A stretch of 49,120 bases of DNA from Bacteroidales bacterium (lineage in GTDB: Bacteria; Bacteroidota; Bacteroidia; Bacteroidales; Prolixibacteraceae): positions 1-49,120 of the forward strand of contig JAATGF010000032.1 in NCBI GenBank assembly GCA_015654795.1, in the 5' to 3' direction. Position numbers and translations under genes: made by a program. Positions 7,610-15,400 of the stretch are shown here, piece by piece (within the stretch, counting starts at the first letter, position 1; each line of letters begins with the position of its first letter). Below the pieces are notes generated by a model. It searched no databases. It was not told the DNA's origin and saw nothing but the letters and a program-made list of their open reading frames with translations.

Positions 7610-7828
7610 ATGTATAATGTAAAGAAAGAGTTAATCATGGGACTAACAAGTGTCCTTGTTAGCGTACTGATCGGGATATTATTTTCGAGGAAAAACTCGC
7701 TAAAGAAAATTGCCAGGAAGGCAAATGACAAATTCGAAGATATGAAGGAGGATGCTTCTGATTATGCTGAGAACCTGAAGCATAAAGCGAAAAAAGGTAA
7801 GCAGCGCTTTAAAACGGCGAATGAATAA
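7610..7828 (+). CDS. YtxH-like small membrane protein
   Basis: A 72-residue protein with a single hydrophobic helix at about 9-26 (LIMGLTSVLVSVLIGILFS) followed by a strongly charged, probably coiled-coil tail (KANDKFEDMKEDASDYAENL). This layout is typical of YtxH-type stress proteins, which are membrane-anchored with a cytoplasmic amphipathic helix. The exact family cannot be fixed by eye. It lies 83 bp after the acidic-protein gene and 54 bp before the outer-membrane barrel gene on the same strand. Confidence 0.75.
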   Translation: MYNVKKELIMGLTSVLVSVLIGILFSRKNSLKKIARKANDKFEDMKEDASDYAENLKHKAKKGKQRFKTANE

Positions 7829-7882
7829 ATGAGTTTAAATAAAATTCAATGGGAGCCCACTTTTTAACAGAAAATTAATGGT

Positions 7883-8527
7883 ATGAAAAAATCATTTTTG
7901 ACATTGATCTTCGTGACAGTCGTACTGTCCGTAATTGCCCAATCACCATTCACTCTTGGGATTAAAGGCAGTATAAATTCCAGTAAAATCACTACTGAAA
8001 ATCCTTCAGTCAGTGATTACACCTACTCCGATTTCAAATCGGATACGAAAGCAGGTTTTAATGTTGGTGCTTTTGCCCGATTAGGGAATAAAATCTATTT
8101 ACAACCTGAATTACTGTATTGCCAGCGAAATGGTAAGACCAGCTTTATGTCGCCAACCAATACAACTGGCAGTCAGACTATTGAATTAAGGACAATCCAG
8201 GTGCCGGTTTTATTAGGCGTTAAAGTTGTTAACCTGCAACTTGTCTCCATACATGCCTTTACCGGGCCGGCTATGTCATTTGTTCTTTCCAGCAGTGATA
8301 TAAAAATAGACGATGTTACAACTCCTTTGTTTGATACAAAAAACTATAAAAATAACATTTGGGACTGGCAGGCAGGAGCGGGAGTTGATATCGGTATGTT
8401 TACCTTCGATGTCCGTTATGAATGGGGACTTACCAATGTTTCAGACGGAGATGGAGATATTAGTAATGTTGGTTTCAAAAATAAAGGGAATATGTTAACC
8501 TTTTCACTTGGCTTCAAGTTCTTGTAA
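7883..8527 (+). CDS. Outer-membrane beta-barrel protein (PorT-like)
   Basis: A 214-residue secreted protein. The signal peptide is residues 1-19 (cut after IAQ). The mature part alternates polar and hydrophobic residues as in a small beta-barrel, with FTLGIKGSIN at the start, GFNVGAFARLGNKIYLQPELLY in the middle, and a final aromatic strand LTFSLGFKFL. This is the OMP_b-brl/PorT-like family, very common in Bacteroidota; role in the outer membrane unknown. The gene lies inside the stress island and has no clear promoter of its own, so it may be read from upstream. Confidence 0.88.
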   Translation: MKKSFLTLIFVTVVLSVIAQSPFTLGIKGSINSSKITTENPSVSDYTYSDFKSDTKAGFNVGAFARLGNKIYLQPELLYCQRNGKTSFMSPTNTTGSQTIELRTIQVPVLLGVKVVNLQLVSIHAFTGPAMSFVLSSSDIKIDDVTTPLFDTKNYKNNIWDWQAGAGVDIGMFTFDVRYEWGLTNVSDGDGDISNVGFKNKGNMLTFSLGFKFL

Positions 8528-8605
8528 TCTAAAATTATTCTAACCTTCGGACCTTTATGATTGAAAATTATTTAATAATAAAAGAATAATTTAAAAAGTA
8601 AAATC

Positions 8606-8893
8606 ATGAAAAAGAAAATTTTATTATCAGGAATGGTGCTGACTGCACTTTTGATTATGGTTTCTCCTTCAAATCAAGCATTTGGAGAACCTATAAAGGG
8701 TAATACTGACAAATCGCAAATTCAAAATGACACGACGAAAACGCGAAAAAATGACAGGTTAGACAGGCCGACGCCTCACAAGAGTGACTCAGCATTCCAT
8801 AAAGATTCCAAAAGAAAATGGGATGATTCGACCAATAATAAAGAGTATAAAAAACACGACACAACCAAAAAGAAACCGAATAGAAATATGTAA
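8606..8893 (+). CDS. Small secreted polar protein
   Basis: A 95-residue protein with an N-terminal signal (hydrophobic at about 5-20, likely cut near AFG at 25-27) and a very polar Lys/Asp/Asn/Thr-rich mature part that contains short repeats such as HKSDSAFHKDSKRKWDDS and KKHDTTKKK. Probably periplasmic and disordered. No named family recognised. It is the last gene of the island before a strong two-way terminator. Confidence 0.7.
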   Translation: MKKKILLSGMVLTALLIMVSPSNQAFGEPIKGNTDKSQIQNDTTKTRKNDRLDRPTPHKSDSAFHKDSKRKWDDSTNNKEYKKHDTTKKKPNRNM

Positions 8894-8970
8894 AGTCATT
8901 CTTCCCGGATCCGCAAAAAAGAGAAATTAATCTATTCGTAGAAAAAATGTGTGATTACGACAAACGATAG

Positions 8971-9017
8971 TATATCAATAAAAAAGCCGGTGGAAAACCG
9001 GTTTTTTTATTGATATA
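8971..9017. terminator. Two-way intrinsic terminator
   Basis: Arms of 20 bases (8971-8990 and 8998-9017) pair with a single G-T exception around a 7-nt loop; the GC core GCCGG/CCGGT is flanked by A-run and T-run, so it can stop transcription from both sides. Confidence 0.88.
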
Positions 9018-9175
9018 CAGCTGCCTGTTTAGCGATATATTGATATATTATAATATATTTGAGAACTATCCCTCCAAATTAGGATCAATAAGTTGGGTGA
9101 AAGAATTGAATATCCAGTATTATTCATCCTCCTAACTAAAATGATGATTCAAAACAAGAAAATAAAATGTTTGCA

Positions 9176-9183
9176 TAACTTTG
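9176..9183 (+). promoter_or_regulatory. -7 box of the TonB-receptor gene
   Basis: TAACTTTG fits TAnnTTTG and lies 28 bp before the ATG. I see no clear -33 TTTG. Confidence 0.5.
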
Positions 9184-9211
9184 TGCCGTTAAATTTTAAA
9201 ACAATAAATCT

Positions 9212-11284
9212 ATGAATCAAAAAAGTCTGGTGCGCCGGACGGATCATGTTGTAACTTTCAGAAAATTTGCAAGAAAAGGGTATTCTGCTTTCCAGAGTAT
9301 GCACAAAATGGTGCGAATAGGATGTTTAAGTATTTCCTATCTGCTTTTCGCAATCCCTTCGAATGCTGAAAGAAATATGATGGTAGTCGGTCATGACACA
9401 ATCACTTCAATGAAAGATATTGAAGTTGAGCCGATTGTGATCAGCGCACAGCGTGCTCCTGTTGCCTTCTCGCAGGTTGCCCGCATCGTAAAAGTAATCG
9501 GGAAGGAAGAGATTCAATCGGCACCCGTTCAAAGTCTGCAGGACTTGCTCGAGTATTCGTTAAATGTAGATGTCAGGCAACGCGGAAATTATGGCGTCCA
9601 GGCTGATATCAGTATTCGCGGAGGATCGTTTGACCAGGTACTTATTCTCCTAAACGGGATCAATATTAACGATCCGCAAACCGGCCACCATTCCCTCAAT
9701 CTTCCGGTTAGTTTCGATGCCATCGAGCGGATCGAAATTCTTGAAGGCCCTGCCTCCCGAATTTATGGGCCAAATGCCTTCAGTGGCGCAATCAACATTA
9801 TCACAGGAACATCAGACAAATCCAATCTTAAGGCTCGTGTAAGCGGCGGAGAGAATGGTTACTATGACACCGGTCTTTCCGGAACATTTGTTTCGAAAAA
9901 GCTGACAAATTTTGTTTCTGTCGATCATCGGGCTTCTGACGGTTATATTAGAAACACTGATTTTGAGCTAACTGACGTCTTTTACCAGGGAAAACTGTCA
10001 ACCAAAGCTGGTGATCTCGAATGGCAAGCCGGGCATACTGACCGAAATTTTGGCGCGAATAGTTTTTACACGCCAGCATATCCCGACCAATTTGAACAAG
10101 TTAAAACAAACTTTGCCTCCATAAAAATGGAAACAGGTGATTTTGTTCATTTTACGCCTTCAGTTTATTGGCGCAGAAATCAGGATCGTTTCGAACTTTT
10201 CAGGTATCCTGAATTAACTCCGGCATGGTATACGGGTCATAATTATCATCTTACAGATGTGTACGGCGCTAATTTAAATGCATGGTTTGTTTCTAAATTT
10301 GGAAGAACGGCATTTGGATCCGATTTTAGGAGTGAAAATATATGGAGTAACGTTTTAGGTAAACCATTGGATAATCCAATCCCTGTCCCCGGAGAAAGTG
10401 GAAGAATGTTCACTAAATCAGATACCCGTACAAATTTTAGTTTATTTGCTGAACACTCTATTTATTTACAACAGTTTACAGCGTCAGCAGGTGTTATGGC
10501 AAATTGGAATTCCCAACTTGAACAAGCGTGGAATTTTTACCCGGGAATAGATTTAAGCTGGAGTATTTCCAATGCAGTAAAGTGGTATGCATCAATAAAT
10601 TCTTCCCTTCGATTACCCACCTTTACCGATTTATATTATTCGAGTGCAACCAATATTGGTAATTCTTCGCTTAAACCGGAAAAAGCAGTAGCCTACGAAT
10701 CCGGTTTTAAGTATCAGTTTAATGGGATTGACGGACATATTTCTTATTTTCGCAGAAATGGAAAAGACATGATCGACTGGATTAAAAAGCCGGATGAAAA
10801 TGTATGGTATGCGCAGAATATCACCAGATTAAATACTGATGGCCTTGAGTTCTCCGCAAATATCAATCCTCAAAAGCTTTTTGATAAAAAGTTATTCATC
10901 AAATCAGTCAACTTTTCCTGGTCGTGGCTAAATCAAAATAAGCAATCGGGTATTTATGCTTCAAAATATGTGCTTGATTTTCTGAAGCATAAAATTGATC
11001 TAGGCATTTCGCACACTGTCGTTAAAAATGTAGGGATCAACTGGCAGATTTCTTACCAGGACAGAAATGGAACATATACAAGCTGGGATGGTTCAAAATA
11101 CGGCGATGAGGTTGAATACAAGCCTTTTGTATTAGTTGATAGTCGGTTACACTGGAGTAAAAACAATACAAATATCTATCTGGAGGCTTCGAATCTTTTC
11201 GATAAATCTTACAATGATTTCGGAAATATTGCACAACCCGGACGATCAATAAGGATTGGTATCATCCATCAATTCAATTTATAA
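9212..11284 (+). CDS. TonB-dependent outer-membrane receptor (BtuB-like)
   Basis: A 690-residue receptor. After a long basic leader (1-33) with an RKGYSAFQSM element comes the signal helix (about 34-52, ending SNA). The plug domain spans roughly 70-195, with AQRAPVAFSQVA, LQDLLEYS, ISIRGGSFDQVLILLNGINI and IEILEGPASRIYGPNAFSGAINI, all hallmark plug motifs. The rest is a 22-stranded barrel ending in an aromatic strand IRIGIIHQFNL. It is homologous to BtuB-type receptors, but there is no cobalamin riboswitch here, so the cargo (metal chelate, vitamin or other) is not settled. From memory, the RKGY-type leader is seen in a conserved Bacteroidota receptor group. It is a single gene between two terminators. 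Confidence 0.88.
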   Translation: MNQKSLVRRTDHVVTFRKFARKGYSAFQSMHKMVRIGCLSISYLLFAIPSNAERNMMVVGHDTITSMKDIEVEPIVISAQRAPVAFSQVARIVKVIGKEEIQSAPVQSLQDLLEYSLNVDVRQRGNYGVQADISIRGGSFDQVLILLNGININDPQTGHHSLNLPVSFDAIERIEILEGPASRIYGPNAFSGAINIITGTSDKSNLKARVSGGENGYYDTGLSGTFVSKKLTNFVSVDHRASDGYIRNTDFELTDVFYQGKLSTKAGDLEWQAGHTDRNFGANSFYTPAYPDQFEQVKTNFASIKMETGDFVHFTPSVYWRRNQDRFELFRYPELTPAWYTGHNYHLTDVYGANLNAWFVSKFGRTAFGSDFRSENIWSNVLGKPLDNPIPVPGESGRMFTKSDTRTNFSLFAEHSIYLQQFTASAGVMANWNSQLEQAWNFYPGIDLSWSISNAVKWYASINSSLRLPTFTDLYYSSATNIGNSSLKPEKAVAYESGFKYQFNGIDGHISYFRRNGKDMIDWIKKPDENVWYAQNITRLNTDGLEFSANINPQKLFDKKLFIKSVNFSWSWLNQNKQSGIYASKYVLDFLKHKIDLGISHTVVKNVGINWQISYQDRNGTYTSWDGSKYGDEVEYKPFVLVDSRLHWSKNNTNIYLEASNLFDKSYNDFGNIAQPGRSIRIGIIHQFNL

Positions 11285-11287
11285 GAG

Positions 11288-11323
11288 ATAAAAGGGGAGT
11301 TGAAAGTCTAATTCCCCCTTTAT
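11288..11323 (+). terminator. Terminator after the TonB-receptor gene
   Basis: ATAAAAGGGGA and TCCCCCTTTAT pair with one mismatch around a 14-nt loop, starting 4 bp after the stop codon. Confidence 0.6.
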
Positions 11324-11326
11324 TTA

Positions 11327-11356
11327 TTGTCAAAGGTTGAAAAATTACTACCTTCG
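11327..11356 (+). promoter_or_regulatory. Promoter of the DUF5606 gene
   Basis: TTG at 11327-11329 and TACCTTCG at 11349-11356 are 19 bp apart, near the Bacteroidota -33/-7 consensus, and 27 bp before the ATG. Confidence 0.5.
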
Positions 11357-11382
11357 CGTTACTAAAAATAAAGGTAGATCAT

Positions 11383-11829
11383 ATGTTGAAAGGAATTTTA
11401 GCCATCACCGGGCAACCCGGACTTTATAAAGTGATTTCGGAAGGTAAAAACAATGTGGTGATTGAATCATTACTAACTGGTAAAAAATCAACTGCTTACG
11501 CTGATGCAAAAATGAGTACGCTCGAAGATATTGCCATTTATACAATGACGGAAGATATCCCATTAAAAAAGATTTTCCGAATAATTTCAGAGAAGGAAAA
11601 TGGCGGTCAGGCAATAAATGTGAAATCATCGCCCGATGAACTCAAGAAATATTTTGAAGAAATTTTGCCGGACTATGATAAAAGTCGCGTGTATGGTTCG
11701 GATGTGAAAAAAGTCATATCCTGGTATAATTTATTGAATGAAAAAGGATTGCTTGTCTTTGAGGATGAAAAACCTGAAGAAGAAGCGTCAGCAGATGATA
11801 AATCTGTTTCTGAAGAAGTTACGAAATAA
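11383..11829 (+). CDS. DUF5606 family protein
   Basis: A 148-residue cytoplasmic protein of a family conserved across Bacteroidota. The start LKGILAITGQPGLYKVISEG, the IIESLLTGKKSTAY-like segment and the VYGSDVKKVISWYNLL segment are characteristic. The first ~50 residues look like a small SH3-like barrel, the middle is helical, and the last 25 are an acidic tail (DEKPEEEASADDK). The function is not known. It is closed by a strong terminator shared with the convergent tlpA-like gene. Confidence 0.85.
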   Translation: MLKGILAITGQPGLYKVISEGKNNVVIESLLTGKKSTAYADAKMSTLEDIAIYTMTEDIPLKKIFRIISEKENGGQAINVKSSPDELKKYFEEILPDYDKSRVYGSDVKKVISWYNLLNEKGLLVFEDEKPEEEASADDKSVSEEVTK

Positions 11830-11886
11830 GAAGGGGAGAAGGAGTGAGGTAGAAAAGTTACACAACTTTAACCCCTGAAAATATAT

Positions 11887-11928
11887 AACAAGGAGAGCGA
11901 AAATCATCAGATTTCCGCTCTCCTTGTT
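11887..11928. terminator. Two-way terminator between convergent genes
   Basis: AACAAGGAGAGCG and CGCTCTCCTTGTT pair perfectly over 13 bp, with further AAATC/GATTT pairing inside. It serves the DUF5606 gene from the left and the tlpA-like gene from the right. Confidence 0.8.
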
Positions 11929-11962
11929 ATTGCAATATTCTTAATTGACAGAATCAAATAGC

Positions 11963-12490
11963 TTAATTCAATTTGCTGTCAATTAGATTTTTAAGTTCTG
12001 TGAAATGATCTTCTTCGAATCCTAAGGAAAGGTAAATGATTTTTCCATGCTCATCGATCAAAAAACTTCGGGGAATTCCTTCGGAAGCAAACAAACTAAA
12101 AACTTTTCGTTTAAGATCGGGAAGAAGTGGAAAGCTAAAGTTTTGATCTTTTCCAAATTTGGTGACCTCCTCCCACGAATGTTCGCGTCCAAACGTGAGC
12201 ATCGCAAACTTGGGATTATCTTTATGCTTGTTCCAGATTTGTTCCTGAACCAGTGGTAATTCCCGTCTGCAGGGAGCGCACCACGTTGCAAAGAAATTAA
12301 TAAGAACAATTTTTCCTTTGTAATCATTAAAAGAGACTACCTTTCCCTTTGTAATCTCGAATTTGAACAAAGGAGCACTCTGATCTTTAGCTAATAATAT
12401 GAATTTGTCTGTCTCATTTGCTGCTTGTCCGAAAACAACACCACCCGCAAATATCAAAGCAATAAAAAGAAATAGTTTCGTTTGTGTCAT
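11963..12490 (-). CDS. TlpA/ResA-like thiol-disulfide oxidoreductase
   Basis: A 175-residue exported thioredoxin-fold protein. The signal peptide covers about 1-21. The active site is WCAPC with Cys71 and Cys74, and the cis-Pro loop is EGIPRSFLID near 145-154. Such proteins reduce disulfides in the periplasm, for example in cytochrome c maturation or in the repair of oxidised proteins; the partner here is unknown. It lies 28 bp after purC on the same strand and is probably the last gene of a phoH-purC-tlpA unit. Confidence 0.9.
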   Translation of the reverse strand: MTQTKLFLFIALIFAGGVVFGQAANETDKFILLAKDQSAPLFKFEITKGKVVSFNDYKGKIVLINFFATWCAPCRRELPLVQEQIWNKHKDNPKFAMLTFGREHSWEEVTKFGKDQNFSFPLLPDLKRKVFSLFASEGIPRSFLIDEHGKIIYLSLGFEEDHFTELKNLIDSKLN

Positions 12491-12518
12491 ATTAAAAATG
12501 ATTTAGAAGTAAATGACT

Positions 12519-13469
12519 TTAACTTTCCTTTGTCATGAAATGCTCTATATTATTTTTGATTCGCATAGTGGCATTGGCTAAATCGCCCTTTACAAATTTA
12601 TCACCGGTGATATTTTCAAAAAGTTCAATATACCTTTCGGAAATCTGATCGACAAGATCATCAGTCATTTCAGGAACAGTTTGTCCTTCAAGTCCCTGAA
12701 AACCATTTTCAATCAGCCATTGACGGACAAACTCTTTCGACAATTGCTTCTGAAGTTCTCCTTTGGCCAGACGGTCTTCGTATCCTTCAGCATAAAAATA
12801 ACGGGATGAATCGGGCGTATGAATCTCATCGATCAGGTAGATTTTGTCATCCTTTTTTCCGAACTCATATTTTGTATCCACAAGGATCAATCCTTTCTCT
12901 GCAGCCATGCTTGTGCCCCGTTCAAATAGCGAATAGGTATATTTTTCAAGCATTTCATACTCTTCGGCAGATACAAGTCCTTGTTTAATAATCTCTTCAC
13001 GCGAAATGTCCTCATCATGCCCTTCGGATGCCTTAGTCGTCGGCGTAATGATTGGCGAAGGGAATATCTGGCTCTCCTTCATACCTTCAGGCATGGGAAC
13101 TCCGCATAACAATCTGTTTCCGTCGCGATACTGGCGCCATGCGTGACCTGTCAAATAGCCTCTGATCACCATCTCAACTTTGAAGGGTTCACATAAATGA
13201 CCGACTGTAACCATCGGATCAGGAGTCGCAATTTTCCAGTTAGGCACAATGTCGGCAGTCGCATCGAGAAATTTAGCCGCTATCTGATTTAGAACCTGTC
13301 CTTTAAATGGAATTCCTTTGGGTAAAACAACATCAAAGGCCGAGATCCTGTCAGATACGATCATCACGAGGTATTCGTCGTTGATATTGTAAACATCTCT
13401 TACTTTCCCTTTATAGAAACTCTTTTGTCCGGGAAACGAAAAATTGGTAGAAACTATTGCATCACTCAT
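12519..13469 (-). CDS. purC: Phosphoribosylaminoimidazole-succinocarboxamide synthase
   Basis: SAICAR synthase, which joins aspartate to CAIR with ATP in step 8 of de novo purine synthesis (cytoplasm). Its 316 residues fit the longer, yeast-like form. Recognisable blocks are [20 protein letters not shown] (22-41), [49 protein letters not shown], and [11 protein letters not shown] with [14 protein letters not shown]. All active-site regions look intact. It sits 22 bp after phoH and 28 bp before the tlpA-like gene, likely one transcript. Confidence 0.97.
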   Translation of the reverse strand: MSDAIVSTNFSFPGQKSFYKGKVRDVYNINDEYLVMIVSDRISAFDVVLPKGIPFKGQVLNQIAAKFLDATADIVPNWKIATPDPMVTVGHLCEPFKVEMVIRGYLTGHAWRQYRDGNRLLCGVPMPEGMKESQIFPSPIITPTTKASEGHDEDISREEIIKQGLVSAEEYEMLEKYTYSLFERGTSMAAEKGLILVDTKYEFGKKDDKIYLIDEIHTPDSSRYFYAEGYEDRLAKGELQKQLSKEFVRQWLIENGFQGLEGQTVPEMTDDLVDQISERYIELFENITGDKFVKGDLANATMRIKNNIEHFMTKES

Positions 13470-13491
13470 TTAATCTGTATTTTAAAGGTTA

Positions 13492-14457
13492 TTAATAATC
13501 TTCGTTGTGAAGGATATTGTACCGATCGTAGGCATCAACAATCTCTCTGACCAATTTATGCCTTACAATATCACTTTTATCGAAATGAATAGTGGAAATG
13601 CCTTCCACACCGTTCAGAATCTTTAATGCTAAAATCAATCCGGAATGCTGTTTCCGGGGCAAATCAATCTGGGTAATATCACCGGTTATGATATACTTAG
13701 TATTCAGACCCATACGGGTTAGAAACATTTTCAGTTGCGGAATTGTCGTATTTTGTGCCTCATCAAGAATTACAAATGCATTGCTAAGGGTTCTTCCACG
13801 CATAAAAGCGAGCGGTGCAATTTGAATAATACCATCCTTCAGATACTCCTCCAGTTTCTTGGATGGAATCATATCCAACAAAGCATCGTAAATGGGCTGA
13901 AGATACGGATCTATTTTCTCTTTAAGATCACCAGGCAAAAACCCCAGGTTCTCACCAGCTTCAACAGCAGGACGGCTAAGAATGATGCGCTTAATTTGGC
14001 GATTTTTTAATGCGCTAATTGCTAGTGCAATAGCTACATATGTTTTACCTGTTCCTGCAGGTCCGATTGCAAATATAAGATCATCTTTTTTACATCCATC
14101 CACGAGTTTCTGTTGATTGGAAGTTCGTGGCCGGATCGGCTTTCCTGTATTACCAAATAATAAAACATCACTATTGTTCTGGATACTTTGATCAACAGAA
14201 CTAATATCGTCCGTCATAATTTGTTGAATCGTCTCATCAGAGAGCGCATTAAAATGGTAGTAATGCTCAATGATCAACTGAAATTTGCGGATGAAATCGC
14301 TTACCTCGTGTTCTTCACCTTTCACCTTAATCGTCTGCCCTCTGGCTACAACTAAAACCTTGGGACATAATGATCTAATCAACTCCATTTTGGAATTTCT
14401 GATACCGTAGAATTCTGTGGGTTCTATCCCTTCGAGTTGAAAACTGTGTTCGATCAT
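13492..14457 (-). CDS. phoH: PhoH family ATPase
   Basis: A 321-residue PhoH-like P-loop ATPase of the YbeZ type, which is implicated in RNA handling and often works with the YbeY RNase. Walker A is GPAGTGKT at 132-139 and Walker B is FVILDEAQNT near 225-235; the N-terminal KH-like region lies before about residue 110. The frame is open 56 codons further (to 14625), but that would overlap mazG on the other strand. The ATG at 14457 gives the family's usual start MIEHSFQLEGIEP, so I use it. It is first in a run with purC and the tlpA-like gene, and divergent from mazG. Confidence 0.93.
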   Translation of the reverse strand: MIEHSFQLEGIEPTEFYGIRNSKMELIRSLCPKVLVVARGQTIKVKGEEHEVSDFIRKFQLIIEHYYHFNALSDETIQQIMTDDISSVDQSIQNNSDVLLFGNTGKPIRPRTSNQQKLVDGCKKDDLIFAIGPAGTGKTYVAIALAISALKNRQIKRIILSRPAVEAGENLGFLPGDLKEKIDPYLQPIYDALLDMIPSKKLEEYLKDGIIQIAPLAFMRGRTLSNAFVILDEAQNTTIPQLKMFLTRMGLNTKYIITGDITQIDLPRKQHSGLILALKILNGVEGISTIHFDKSDIVRHKLVREIVDAYDRYNILHNEDY

Positions 14458-14508
14458 ATTTACCTTTTTAGGTCTTACAAAATAAGCACTTTTTCGCAAC
14501 CATTTTCT

Positions 14509-14516
14509 TACCTTCG
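14509..14516 (+). promoter_or_regulatory. -7 box of mazG
   Basis: TACCTTCG, close to TAnnTTTG, 22 bp before the GTG start of mazG in the gap between divergent phoH and mazG. Confidence 0.45.
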
Positions 14517-14538
14517 TCGCAATAAAAACAGATAACAA

Positions 14539-15327
14539 GTGAATACGAGAAAAGATCAAATGGCGTCGTTTGAACGACTGCTTGATATAATGGATGAATT
14601 GCGCGCGAAATGCCCCTGGGATCAAAAACAGACCTTCGAATCGTTGCGCAAACTGACTATCGAAGAGGTTTACGAATTAGGTGACGCAATTCTGCGCAGC
14701 GATTTACAGGAGATAAAAAAAGAGCTTGGAGATATCTTGCTTCATGTTGTTTTTTATGCAAAAATCGGCTCCGAAGTTAATAGCTTTGATATCGGAGATG
14801 TTGTCAATAATTTGATAGAGAAATTAATATATCGTCATCCGCATGTATTTGGCGAAACAGAAGTGAAAAATGCCCGGGAAGTTGAAGAGAATTGGGAGGC
14901 CCTAAAGTTAAAGGAGAAGGGCAGGGGTAAACGCGTACTTGAAGGTGTACCAGCCTCGCTTCCTGCTCTTGTGAAGGCAAACAGGATACAGGAAAAGGCG
15001 AGGGGCATGGGTTTTGATTGGGAAGAAAAGGAGCAGGTTTGGGACAAAGTAAAGGAGGAACTCAATGAATTTGAAGTTGAAGTTCGTGCCAACGATCAAA
15101 AAAATATGGAAAGTGAATTGGGAGACCTTATCTTCTCAATTGTAAATGCAGCCCGATTGTACGATATCGATCCGGAAAGTGCGCTTGAAAGAACTAATCA
15201 GAAGTTTATCAGACGATTTAATTATCTCGAGGAACAAACCCTTCTTAAAGGGAAGTCGCTTCACACAATGAGTCTCGAAGAGATGGACGTTTATTGGGAG
15301 GAAGCAAAAAAAGAGGAGAGGAAATAA
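14539..15327 (+). CDS. mazG: Nucleoside triphosphate pyrophosphohydrolase MazG
   Basis: A 262-residue MazG with two all-alpha NTP-PPase domains. The first has CPWDQKQTFESLRKLTIEEV (about 20-39) and the metal-binding ELGDILLHVV near 62-71. The second has EEKEQVWDKVKEELNEFEVE and ELGDLIFSIVNAARL near 194-208. The linker RVLEGVPASLPALVKANRIQ is also typical. It hydrolyses abnormal or excess NTPs to NMP and PPi and lowers the (p)ppGpp response in E. coli. Start: GTG at 14539, 22 bp from a -7 box; an ATG at 14560 (MASFERLLD) is an alternative. No antitoxin/toxin partner is present; the next gene is a transposase. Confidence 0.95.
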   Translation: MNTRKDQMASFERLLDIMDELRAKCPWDQKQTFESLRKLTIEEVYELGDAILRSDLQEIKKELGDILLHVVFYAKIGSEVNSFDIGDVVNNLIEKLIYRHPHVFGETEVKNAREVEENWEALKLKEKGRGKRVLEGVPASLPALVKANRIQEKARGMGFDWEEKEQVWDKVKEELNEFEVEVRANDQKNMESELGDLIFSIVNAARLYDIDPESALERTNQKFIRRFNYLEEQTLLKGKSLHTMSLEEMDVYWEEAKKEERK

Positions 15328-15390
15328 GGTCATTGCTTCGCGTCATTGAAAAAGTCATTGGCTTCGCCGTCATTAGTCATTAAAATAAGG
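15328..15390 (+). repeat. GTCATT-rich repeat block (copy 1)
   Basis: Contains GGTCATTGCTTCGCGTCATT, GTCATTGGCTTCGCCGTCATT split over two units, and GTCATTAAAATAAGG. Blocks of the same type occur at 17408, 34752 (inverted), 39718 and 40004. It begins at the mazG stop codon and ends at the IS target site. Confidence 0.7.
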
Positions 15391-15400
15391 GAATAAGGGG

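Larger units (their letters stand above)
8894..9211. other. Intergenic region with terminator and promoter
   Basis: Holds the terminator at 8971-9017 and a -7 box at 9176-9183. No coding sequence recognised between them. Confidence 0.6.
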
